Shown here piece after piece: positions 42,798 to 50,328 of a DNA stretch of 64,000 nt; within the stretch, counting starts at the first letter, position 1, and the number at the start of each line of letters is the position of its first letter. The position numbers and the translations under genes are program-made. This DNA is from Clostridia bacterium (lineage in GTDB: Bacteria; Bacillota; Clostridia; Oscillospirales; Acutalibacteraceae). The stretch spans positions 1 to 64,000 of the forward strand of contig JAFQRA010000030.1 of assembly GCA_017410325.1 (NCBI GenBank), given 5' to 3'. The notes under the pieces were generated by a model. The model saw nothing but the letters and a program-made list of their open reading frames with translations. It made no database searches and was not told the DNA's origin.

Positions 42798-45173
42798 ATG
42801 AAAGTGACAAATATTTACGCAAAGGGCGAAATTACACAGAAGGCAAACAAGCTTTTCCGTGAGGAAAGAGCAAAAAAGAGGCTTGACGGCTGGTTTATGG
42901 CGCGTGAGCTTGCTTTTGAGGCAACGGGCTTTGACCATTCGCAAATCAGCGAAGAAATGATGGCGGCTAAGGAGCTTGAAAATATTTTACATAAGCTGCC
43001 GCTTTCAATCAGCGACAACAACGTTTTTGCAGGCACGCAGAGCGATTCTTTTGCCAGAAGCTATGCGCTGATTAACCCTGCTTTTCAGGTTGAAACCTTT
43101 TCCGGCTACTGCGACCCGACTGCAGTTTTCGGTGATATAGAGCCGAATGAAGAATTTACGGAAGAAAGAATTAACCTTATGCGCGAGCGCACAAAGAAGG
43201 GCGATTATGTTCGTGACTTGAGTGCGGTTTACGACAAATACACGAAGTACACGGGTGAGGTTGCCTTCTTTATTGAGCAGGTAACGGGTCACCTTATTCC
43301 CGATTTCCGCAAGGCTATAAAGGTTGGTCTTAAAAATATTATTGCTGACCTTGAAGCAAAAATTGCCGCTGAAACGGATGAAGAAAAGAAGGATACCTTT
43401 GAGGCAATGAAAATTGTGCTTGAGGCAACTGTTGTGCTGGCAAACAGATACGCAGACATTGCCGCACTGCAGAAAAAGACGGCAACGCCCGAAAGAGCGG
43501 CACAGCTTGACGTAATGGAAAAAACTCTGCGCAAGGTACCCGAATACGGCGCAGAAAGCCTTTACGAAGCTATTCAGTCCTTCCTTCTTCTTTGGGAGGT
43601 TATGACGCTTGAGCAGGCTCCCAATCCGTTTGCATTTTCAGTTGGCAATGCAGACAGAATTTTTGAGCCCTACAGAGCAATGTCCGGCGAAACAAGAGAA
43701 GAAGCCGCAGAGCTTTTCCGCCACTTCCTTGTTTTCTTCAACGTCGGCGACAGAAGCTGGGCAATTTCTCAGAACGTTCTTGTCAGCGGCAGAGATGTTG
43801 ACGGCAACGACCTTACAAACGAGATGAGCTATGCGATTATGGACGCATACTACGATATGAACCTGCCTCAGCCCATTCTTAGCGTTAAGCTTCACAAGAA
43901 AACACCTGCAAAGCTCTATAAAGAGATGGGTAAATTTATGTTTACACCCGGTGTGCTCACTCCCTCTTTCTTTAACGACGATACAGTATTTGAAGCACTT
44001 AAGGGCGGCGGAGTTGACGAAAAAGACCTGCCCGATTATTCCGTTGCAGGCTGTCAGGAGCCGCTGATTATGGGTCAGGACAACGCAAACACAACAAACA
44101 GCTGGTTTAACCTGCCTAAAATTCTTGAGCTCACCCTTACGGGCGGTAAATCTACCATAACGGGTGAAGAAATCGGCACATTTGTTGAATATCCCGATAC
44201 GAAGACACTTCTTGAAAATATAAGAGAAGCATTTTATAAAAACGCCGAAAAGTTTGCACAGGAAATGGCAGATGCCGCAAACGGTGCTTCACTTGCACTT
44301 TCTCACCTTCGTGTGCCTTTCCTGAGCGCATTTATGGGCGGCTGTGAAAGCGGAATTGACACACGCCACCCCGAAAGGCAGGGCACGAAGTACAACGGCA
44401 GCGGCTGTCTTATCCACGGCCTTTCCGTTATTGCCGATTCCTTTATAGCTATTGACAAGCTTCTTGCCGAAAGACCTGATGACTGCGACAAGCTGATTGA
44501 GGCAATCAAGGCAAACTTTGTCGGCTACGAGGAGCTGCGTGATTTTCTTAAGTCTGCGCCTAAATTCGGCAACGGTATTGAAAGCGTTGACAATGAGGCC
44601 GCTGAAATTGCAGACAGGATTTCCGATACAGTAAGAAGCCTTAAAAACTATCTGGGCAACAATTTCCGCGCCGACTGGTCAAGCCCGTCAACCCATCTTC
44701 TCTACGGCTACTGGGTAGGCGCAACACCCGACGGCAGGTTGAGCCGCGATATGCTCGGCTACGGTGTTGACCCGCTTTACGGTGAAGCAGGAAACGGCCT
44801 GGGCTTCAGAACACTTTCCGCTATGAAGCTGCCCTACGGCAAATTCAACGGCGGCTACGCTTCGCACCTTGGTATTGACCCGAAATATTTCAAGGGTGCG
44901 GATTATGAGGAAAAGGGTGAAGAATTCGGCGAAAAAATTCTCAAGCCCATCTTCTTTAACGAGAAAAATGAAAATCTTTCACCGTCTTACCTGTATTTTA
45001 ACATCACAACGCCCGACACGCTCCGCAAGGTGCTTGCTGAGCCCGAAAAATATGCTCCCAGCGGCGTTTACATTATGAGAATACACGGTACATTCGTAAA
45101 CTTCCTCGACCTTTCTCCTGCAATTCAGAACGATATTATCACTCGTCTTGACCTTGAATCCACAAAAATCTGA
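42798..45173 (+). CDS. Glycyl radical enzyme of unassigned substrate (PFL-like family)
   Basis: A 791-residue member of the PFL/glycerol-dehydratase superfamily. The radical Gly is about residue 764 in MRIHGTFVNFLDL, 27 from the C-terminus, followed by the usual LSPAIQNDII. The active-site Cys is about 419 in SVAGCQEPLIMG. There is one Cys, not the Cys-Cys pair of pyruvate formate-lyase, and C-x-E-P matches the eliminase/dehydratase side (where Val is common in place of Gln). The annotation formate acetyltransferase would therefore be wrong. It is preceded by its activase and followed by an FGGY kinase 11 bases later, suggesting a sugar- or polyol-derived substrate. Substrate unknown. Confidence 0.92.
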   Translation: MKVTNIYAKGEITQKANKLFREERAKKRLDGWFMARELAFEATGFDHSQISEEMMAAKELENILHKLPLSISDNNVFAGTQSDSFARSYALINPAFQVETFSGYCDPTAVFGDIEPNEEFTEERINLMRERTKKGDYVRDLSAVYDKYTKYTGEVAFFIEQVTGHLIPDFRKAIKVGLKNIIADLEAKIAAETDEEKKDTFEAMKIVLEATVVLANRYADIAALQKKTATPERAAQLDVMEKTLRKVPEYGAESLYEAIQSFLLLWEVMTLEQAPNPFAFSVGNADRIFEPYRAMSGETREEAAELFRHFLVFFNVGDRSWAISQNVLVSGRDVDGNDLTNEMSYAIMDAYYDMNLPQPILSVKLHKKTPAKLYKEMGKFMFTPGVLTPSFFNDDTVFEALKGGGVDEKDLPDYSVAGCQEPLIMGQDNANTTNSWFNLPKILELTLTGGKSTITGEEIGTFVEYPDTKTLLENIREAFYKNAEKFAQEMADAANGASLALSHLRVPFLSAFMGGCESGIDTRHPERQGTKYNGSGCLIHGLSVIADSFIAIDKLLAERPDDCDKLIEAIKANFVGYEELRDFLKSAPKFGNGIESVDNEAAEIADRISDTVRSLKNYLGNNFRADWSSPSTHLLYGYWVGATPDGRLSRDMLGYGVDPLYGEAGNGLGFRTLSAMKLPYGKFNGGYASHLGIDPKYFKGADYEEKGEEFGEKILKPIFFNEKNENLSPSYLYFNITTPDTLRKVLAEPEKYAPSGVYIMRIHGTFVNFLDLSPAIQNDIITRLDLESTKI

Positions 45174-45184
45174 GGATAAAAAAT

Positions 45185-46534
45185 ATGAACGTAATCGGTC
45201 TTGATATAGGCACAACCACAATATGCGGTATTGCGGTAGATGCTGAAAGCGGCAGGCTTTTAAAATCCGTAACTCTGCCTAATGACAGCTTTATTGACGG
45301 CAAGCCGTTTGAAAAAATTCAGTCGCCCGAAAAAATTATTGAAAAGGTCACCTCGCTTGCGGAAAATCTATTTAATGAGTTTGCGCCCGTTTGTGCTGTA
45401 GGTATTACGGGGCAGATGCACGGCATAGTTTACCTTGACAGCGAGGGTAAAGCAGTCAGTCCGCTTTACACCTGGCAGGACGGCAGCGGCAACGAAAGGC
45501 TCGACGACACAAACTACGCTAAAAATTTGAGCGATATTACGGGATGTAATGCGGCAAGCGGCTTCGGCGGCACAACCTATTATTACCACAGCAAAAATAA
45601 GCTTGTGCCTGAAAACGCCGTTACCTTCTGCACTATTCATGATTATGCCGCAATGATACTCACGGGCAGAAAACATCCGCTTATTCACACCTCCGATGCC
45701 GCATCCTTCGGTCTTTTTAACCTTAAAAACGGCTGTTTTGACAAAGAGGCTGTTGAAAAGGCGGGGCTTGATTATTCGTTCTTCCCTGCTGTTACGGATA
45801 AATACGAAGCTGTCGGAGAATATAAGGGTGTGCCCGTTTGCTGTGCAATAGGCGACAATCAGGCAAGCTTTATCGGCTCCGTCAGAGATATGGACGGCTG
45901 TGCGCTTGTAAATATGGGCACGGGCGGACAGATTTCTATGCTGACCGACCTTGAAAAAGTGCCTGCAGGTATTGAAATAAGACCGCTTGGCGAGGGCAAA
46001 AAAATTCTCGTCGGCTGTTCACTGTGCGGAGGCAGAGCCTTTGCCGCAGTTGCGGATTTTTTCAATTCCGTTTATGAAATGATAACGGGCGAAAAATGTG
46101 AAAATATTTACAAGGCTATGGACAAGGCCCTTGAAGCGGGCGAAAACGAGGACAGCCTGTATGTTTCCACAAAACTCTGCGGTACGAGAGAAGACCCGAC
46201 ACTGCGCGGCGAAATCAGAAACCTTGGAATTGATAATTTTACACCCGTTCAGCTTATGAACGGATTCCTTGGCGGTATGGTAGAGGAAATTATGGATATG
46301 ATTTCTTCTACTGATTGTGAAATTAAGTCGCTCGTAGGCTCGGGCAACGGTTTAAGAAAAAATATTCCCCTGCAGAAGCGTTTTTCAAAGGCGCTTGGCT
46401 GTGAAATGGCCATACCCTTGAACAGAGAGGAAGCCGCCTTCGGCGCAGCGCTGACTGCCCTTGTTGCAGGCAAAATCAAGCCCGATTTAACTGCAGCACA
46501 GCAATTAGTACAGTATGAAAGTGTTAATTTGTAA
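45185..46534 (+). CDS. FGGY-family carbohydrate kinase (sedoheptulokinase-like)
   Basis: A 449-residue sugar kinase. The phosphate loops are LDIGTTTICGIAVD (residue 5) and LVNMGTGGQISML (about 240). The substrate segment is GITGQMHGIVYLD, and CALVNMGTGG and GSGNGLRKNIPLQ complete the ATPase core. The GQMHG motif and length are close to sedoheptulokinase/xylulokinase-like FGGY proteins rather than glycerol kinase. It starts 11 bases after the glycyl radical enzyme gene and is presumably its pathway partner. The actual sugar is not predictable from sequence. No transport gene is in this unit. Confidence 0.9.
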   Translation: MNVIGLDIGTTTICGIAVDAESGRLLKSVTLPNDSFIDGKPFEKIQSPEKIIEKVTSLAENLFNEFAPVCAVGITGQMHGIVYLDSEGKAVSPLYTWQDGSGNERLDDTNYAKNLSDITGCNAASGFGGTTYYYHSKNKLVPENAVTFCTIHDYAAMILTGRKHPLIHTSDAASFGLFNLKNGCFDKEAVEKAGLDYSFFPAVTDKYEAVGEYKGVPVCCAIGDNQASFIGSVRDMDGCALVNMGTGGQISMLTDLEKVPAGIEIRPLGEGKKILVGCSLCGGRAFAAVADFFNSVYEMITGEKCENIYKAMDKALEAGENEDSLYVSTKLCGTREDPTLRGEIRNLGIDNFTPVQLMNGFLGGMVEEIMDMISSTDCEIKSLVGSGNGLRKNIPLQKRFSKALGCEMAIPLNREEAAFGAALTALVAGKIKPDLTAAQQLVQYESVNL

Positions 46535-46542
46535 AAAAACAC

Positions 46543-46569
46543 TTGACAAATCCGTATTTTTAATATAAT
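46543..46569 (+). promoter_or_regulatory. Promoter of tRNA-Lys
   Basis: TTGACA (46543-46548), a 15-nt spacer and TATAAT (46564-46569). A perfect hairpin GTGTCCGA/TCGGACAC lies between it and the tRNA (about 46580-46600). Confidence 0.65.
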
Positions 46570-46605
46570 ATACTTTAAGTGTCCGAACTTTATCGGACAC
46601 GGTAC

Positions 46606-46681
46606 GATCCATTAGCTCAGTCGGTAGAGCACTTGACTTTTAATCAAGGTGTCCGGAGTTCGAATCTCCGATGGGTCACCA
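46606..46681 (+). tRNA. tRNA-Lys (anticodon TTT)
   Basis: 76 bases including encoded CCA. The acceptor arms GATCCAT / ATGGGTC pair with one G-U. The D arm is TAGCTCAGTCGGTAGAGCA, the anticodon stem CTTGA/TCAAG carries loop CTTTTAA with anticodon TTT, and the T arm is CGGAG-TTCGAAT-CTCCG. All cloverleaf elements are normal. Confidence 0.97.
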
Positions 46682-46683
46682 AA

Positions 46684-46718
46684 ATAGAGAGTACGCATTT
46701 GCGTGCTCTCTATTTTTT
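46684..46718 (+). terminator. Terminator of tRNA-Lys
   Basis: ATAGAGAGTACGCA / TGCGTGCTCTCTAT with one G-T pair and a 2-nt loop, followed by T5. Confidence 0.85.
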
Positions 46719-46871
46719 ATGTTTTAAAGAGATTCGAACTCGGGAGAGTTTTTGCGTTAAGAAAACAGTTCGGTGAACTGTTTTCAGCAAAAAGCGGTGA
46801 GGCGGGTACCGAAAGCCTTTGGCTTTGGGTCGCTGAGCCATAAGTATGCAAGGCAAAGCCGCAGCATACGG

Positions 46872-46893
46872 TCGAATCTCCGATGGGTCACCA
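46872..46893 (+). repeat. 22-bp copy of the tRNA-Lys 3' end
   Basis: 46872-46893 is identical to tRNA bases 46660-46681 (T-arm half, acceptor, CCA), 212 bases downstream. The bases in between (46719-46871) contain hairpins (AAAACAGTTC/GAACTGTTTT; AAAGCC/GGCTTT; GTATGC/GCATAC) and no ORF. Possibly an attachment-site remnant or a tRNA fragment. Confidence 0.8.
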
Positions 46894-46894
46894 G

Positions 46895-46930
46895 AAAAAA
46901 GCACTTGCAAATTCTTGCAAGTGCTTTTTT
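46895..46930. terminator. Perfect terminator after the tRNA 3' copy
   Basis: AAAAAAGCACTTGCAA / TTGCAAGTGCTTTTTT with a 4-nt loop; works on both strands. Confidence 0.85.
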
Positions 46931-47112
46931 CAATGATATACGTTCCTTTCGGAACGGGTGATATACCTGCGGCATGATATCGCTTTACAAGCGATGAAAT
47001 ATGCCTTCGTCATATTATGAAACGGATATTATATCATATTTTCATAAAATGAAAATATATCATACGGCTTAAGCCGTATTTCATATCGCATTAACGATAT
47101 ATCATTTATTTT
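46931..47112. repeat. Chain of short hairpins bordered by ATATCA-like motifs
   Basis: Successive inverted repeats: ACGTTCC/GGAACG, ATCGCTT/AAGCGAT, ATATTTTCAT/ATGAAAATAT, ACGGCTTAAGCCGT, and ATATCG/CGATAT. Each is flanked by ATGATAT, GTGATAT, ATATCAT or ATTTCAT. No coding potential. Together with the two terminators and tRNA copy it fills 46718-47134. Confidence 0.75.
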
Positions 47113-47134
47113 TTGTGTTTAATAAGTAAAAACT

Positions 47135-47165
47135 AACCGTGCAATCATCGACTGCACGGTTTTTA
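47135..47165. terminator. Terminator downstream of the radical SAM gene
   Basis: AACCGTGCA / TGCACGGTT with a 9-nt loop and T-runs on both strands, 35 bases beyond the stop at 47200. Confidence 0.8.
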
Positions 47166-47167
47166 AA

Positions 47168-47215
47168 ATATTTATTCTTTATTATTTCTTCTTTATTCTT
47201 TATTCTTTATTCTTT
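47168..47215. repeat. TTTATTC heptad repeat running into the end of the radical SAM gene
   Basis: Tandem TTTATTC/TTTATTA/TTTCTTC 7-mers. The last units lie over the minus-strand stop codon and encode its final residues (KNKE). Confidence 0.7.
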
Positions 47216-48645
47216 TCTAATTCTGCCTTCCCCTCGGGAGTATCGCGGTAATAATACGTTTTGCTGGGGCGGTGTTCAGTTGAGTTCCAGACCTCTTCGG
47301 CTACGGGTGCCCACTCGTCGGCAAACTTTCTGCACTTTGAGCAAAGCTCCTCCGCAGTTTCCTTTTCAATTAGGTCGGTTGATTTTGCGCCGGTGTCGGC
47401 AATCATTTTGCAAAGGCAGTCGGGGTTTTCGAGCATCGGGCAGGGGCGCATATGGTTGTCGTTGAACGGCTGATTTTTGTAATAAGCCATAAACAGCGGA
47501 TTTCTGAGCGCCTCAAGCAGGGTGTGAGTGCGGATGTTTGAATCCGAGAAGTGGATGAAAACGCAGGGCTCTATATCACCTGCGGAGTTGATGTGGAAAT
47601 AGTTTCTGCCGCCTGCAATACAGCCGCCGACGTATTCGCCGTCACCCTGAAAATCCATAATGAACAGCGATTTACCCGTTTTTCCGTTGCGCAGAGCACG
47701 GACACGCTTGTACATATACTTTCTCTGCTCGGGGTCGGGAATAAGTTCGGGCACGGCACTCTTGCCAACGGGCATATAGTTGAAATAAAGTGCAAACATT
47801 ACGCCCTTTGAAATCATATCGTCAAGGAAAGCATCGCTTGTGACGGAGTAAATATTTTTGCTTGTGTAGCAAACGGAAATACCGAAGAGACAGCCGTTTT
47901 TCTTGAGAAGCTCCATAGCCTCAACGGTTGTTTTGTACGCACCCTCACCGCGGCGGAAATCGTTGCTTTCTTCGTCGCCCTCGATACTGACAGCAAGTGC
48001 AAGGTTGCCCACACGCTTGAGCTCGTCACAAAACGCCTGGTCAACGAGAGTTGCGTTTGTGTAAGCAAGAAAGGCGCACTGCGGATATTTTTCGCAGAGC
48101 TTTAATATCTCTTTTTTGCAGATAAGCGGCTCACCGCCCGTGAACATATAAAGGTGTGTGCCGAGCTCTCTGCCCTGCTCAACTATGGATTCCATTTCCT
48201 CATAAGAGAGCTTGAGAGTGTGGCCGTATTCGGCAGACCAGCAGCCCTTGCAGTTCATATTACAGGCACTTGTCGGGTCAATAAGCGTAATAAACGGAAT
48301 ATTACACTTATACTTTTCACGGTTTTCACGAACGGTTTTTGTACCGGCGGCAACGCCCAGACCCATAGCAAGGCTCATATTGCGGAAAACGTTATAGTCA
48401 AGGTCATTTATTGCACGGCGAACAAGCTGACCGTAGATATTGTTCGGGTCAGCCGCACCTTCACGGAATTTATCAAAATTCTTCTCGGGGAAAACCTTGC
48501 CTGCGAAGCCCTGAACGGCATCGACAAGCTTGACGAGGTTTTCCTCGGGATTTTTCTTTATATATTTTACCGATTTCTCAAGCACGGCTGAAGCCGCTGC
48601 ACGCTGAGTTTTTTCTTTTAAAGTCATATCGGGAAAATACCTCAT
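47200..48645 (-). CDS. Radical SAM protein with SPASM-like Cys-rich C-terminus
   Basis: A 481-residue protein. The core motif CNMNCKGCW has Cys 128, 132 and 135, with TGGEPL after it as SAM-binding. A ~115-residue helical N-terminal region precedes the core. The C-terminal third has many Cys (GGCIAGG; IEPCVF; CPMLENPDCLCK; ELCSKC), the SPASM/auxiliary-cluster pattern. SPASM proteins modify peptides or make redox cofactors; no precursor peptide gene is seen nearby. The start at 48645 has no good ribosome site, and ATG at 48627 is an alternative with GAGG about 12 bases upstream. It is the only minus-strand gene between 26 and 63.7 kb. Confidence 0.88.
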   Translation of the reverse strand: MRYFPDMTLKEKTQRAAASAVLEKSVKYIKKNPEENLVKLVDAVQGFAGKVFPEKNFDKFREGAADPNNIYGQLVRRAINDLDYNVFRNMSLAMGLGVAAGTKTVRENREKYKCNIPFITLIDPTSACNMNCKGCWSAEYGHTLKLSYEEMESIVEQGRELGTHLYMFTGGEPLICKKEILKLCEKYPQCAFLAYTNATLVDQAFCDELKRVGNLALAVSIEGDEESNDFRRGEGAYKTTVEAMELLKKNGCLFGISVCYTSKNIYSVTSDAFLDDMISKGVMFALYFNYMPVGKSAVPELIPDPEQRKYMYKRVRALRNGKTGKSLFIMDFQGDGEYVGGCIAGGRNYFHINSAGDIEPCVFIHFSDSNIRTHTLLEALRNPLFMAYYKNQPFNDNHMRPCPMLENPDCLCKMIADTGAKSTDLIEKETAEELCSKCRKFADEWAPVAEEVWNSTEHRPSKTYYYRDTPEGKAELEKNKE

Positions 48646-48948
48646 TTCTGAATTATGAGTATATTATATACATTCAAAATTTATATTAACACAAATATAA
48701 AAATTTGTCCATAAGAATTATTACAGAATTGTTGCAGAAAGGTTTAATATTTAATAATTTTTCCCTATCAGCAATATTAATACATTTAAAAGCACGATTA
48801 TCCACAATTCCCACGCTTTTTTCCACATATTTTACCCACCTTTTCACATTTGTATTATTTTAATTCAAGTTGGCCAACAAATACTTGAAAAACTTTATTT
48901 TTTTTAATATAATGATATTCGTGAAAATTTGTGAATGGGGGCAGTGTT
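48646..48948. other. Divergent AT-rich gap with DnaA-box cluster (second origin-like segment)
   Basis: A perfect DnaA box TTATCCACA (48798-48806), TTTTCCACA (48819-48827), and weaker TTTACCCAC (48831) and TTTTCACA (48841) all lie on the plus strand within 50 bases. An AT-rich stretch to 48925 follows, just before mnmE. In many Firmicutes this side of mnmE carries jag-yidC-rnpA-rpmH and oriC; those genes are not here. Confidence 0.7.
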
Positions 48949-50316
48949 TTGGAGCAGGGTAAGACAATAGCCGCGGTTTCAACTCCGCTTGCAAGCGGCG
49001 GTATAGGTGTAATCCGTGTTTCGGGCGAAAAAGCGATAGAAACCGTTTCAAAAATATTCGTGCCCTCTTCGGGTAAAACCGTTTGCGATATGAAGGGTTA
49101 CACGGCCGCACACGGCTATGTGACTGAGGCAGGCAGAAAAATCGACGAGGCGGTTCTTCTCGTATTCCGTGCACCCCACAGCTACACGGGCGAGGATGTT
49201 GCCGAAATTTCGTGCCACGGCGGTGTTTACGTTGTGGGCAGGGTGTTGCGTGCCATACTTGCCGCAGGTGCCGAGCCTGCCGCACCCGGCGAATTCACAA
49301 AGCGTGCGTTTTTAAACGGCAAGCTTGACCTGACAGAAGCTGAGGCCGTTATGAGCCTTATTTCCGCTCAGGGTGAGCAGGGCGCAAACGCCGCAATGAC
49401 TGCACTTGAGGGTGCGTTGAGCAAAAAAATCCGTGCCGCCGCACAGACTCTTATTACCGATTCCGCCTACCTTGCCGCCTGGGTGGATTATCCCGACGAT
49501 GAAATTGAAGAAATATCCGATGAAAAGCTTCTGACAGACTACTATTCGGTTTTATATGAGCTTGAAGCACTTCTGAAAAGCTACGATGCCGGCAGAGCAG
49601 TTACACAGGGCGTTGATACCGTTATTGCGGGTAAGCCGAATGTCGGCAAATCCACGCTGATGAACCTGCTTTCAGGATTTGACCGTTCAATTGTTACGGA
49701 TATTGCGGGTACAACGAGAGACGTTGTTGAAGACACGGTAAGACTCGGTAACGTTGTACTTCATCTTGCCGATACGGCCGGTATTCACTCAACGGGTAAC
49801 GAGGTTGAGAAAATCGGTGTTGATTTTGCCGTTGGCAGAGTTGAAAGAGCAATGCTTGTGCTTGCTGTTTTTGATTTATCCCGACCTTTCGATAAAGAAG
49901 ACGAAGAAATTATTCAGCTTTGTAAGGGCAAGCTTTGCGTTGCCGTTGCAAACAAGGACGATATGGAGGCCGATTTTGACCGCACCAGACTCGACTGCTT
50001 TGAAAACGTTGTTTATATCAGCGCAAAGCAGGGCAAGGGCGCTGACGAGCTTGCCGCCGCAGTTGAAAAAGCACTCGGCACGAACAATGTTGACACCTCT
50101 GCTGCCCTGCTTGCAAATGAAAGACAGCGGCTATGCTGTGAAAAGGCTGTTGCCTGTATAAGAGAAGCGATTGATGCGCTTGAATCGGGCTACACGCTCG
50201 ATGCCGTTACAGTCAGCACAGATGCGGCTGTAGATGAGCTGCTTGCTCTTACCGGCGAAAAAGCAGGAGATGCCGTTATAAGTGAAATATTCTCACGCTT
50301 CTGTGTGGGTAAATAA
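48949..50316 (+). CDS. mnmE: tRNA uridine-5-carboxymethylaminomethyl modification GTPase MnmE
   Basis: A 455-residue GTPase that with MnmG modifies wobble U34. The tetrahydrofolate-binding N-domain starts KTIAAVSTPLASGGIGVIRV. The G domain has GKPNVGKST at 228-236, DIAGTTRDVVEDT, DTAG and NKDD, and the C-terminal FCVGK Cys is intact. I take TTG 48949 as start, with GGGGG upstream; GTG 48931 would add six residues without better support. It heads mnmE-mnmG-rsmG with 12-13-base gaps. The origin-type segment lies right before it. Confidence 0.95.
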   Translation: MEQGKTIAAVSTPLASGGIGVIRVSGEKAIETVSKIFVPSSGKTVCDMKGYTAAHGYVTEAGRKIDEAVLLVFRAPHSYTGEDVAEISCHGGVYVVGRVLRAILAAGAEPAAPGEFTKRAFLNGKLDLTEAEAVMSLISAQGEQGANAAMTALEGALSKKIRAAAQTLITDSAYLAAWVDYPDDEIEEISDEKLLTDYYSVLYELEALLKSYDAGRAVTQGVDTVIAGKPNVGKSTLMNLLSGFDRSIVTDIAGTTRDVVEDTVRLGNVVLHLADTAGIHSTGNEVEKIGVDFAVGRVERAMLVLAVFDLSRPFDKEDEEIIQLCKGKLCVAVANKDDMEADFDRTRLDCFENVVYISAKQGKGADELAAAVEKALGTNNVDTSAALLANERQRLCCEKAVACIREAIDALESGYTLDAVTVSTDAAVDELLALTGEKAGDAVISEIFSRFCVGK

Positions 50317-50328
50317 GAGAGATAATTT

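Noticed and set aside
42798..45173. Calling the glycyl radical enzyme pyruvate formate-lyase (pflB)
   Set aside because: Only one active-site Cys; PFL needs adjacent Cys-Cys. The superfamily call is kept, the specific name is not.
46719..46893. Second tRNA gene after tRNA-Lys
   Set aside because: Only the 3' 22 bases match; no D arm or anticodon arm can be folded upstream.
46931..47112. CRISPR array
   Set aside because: Units are hairpins of differing sequence and length without constant repeats of 23-40 bases, and no cas genes are nearby.
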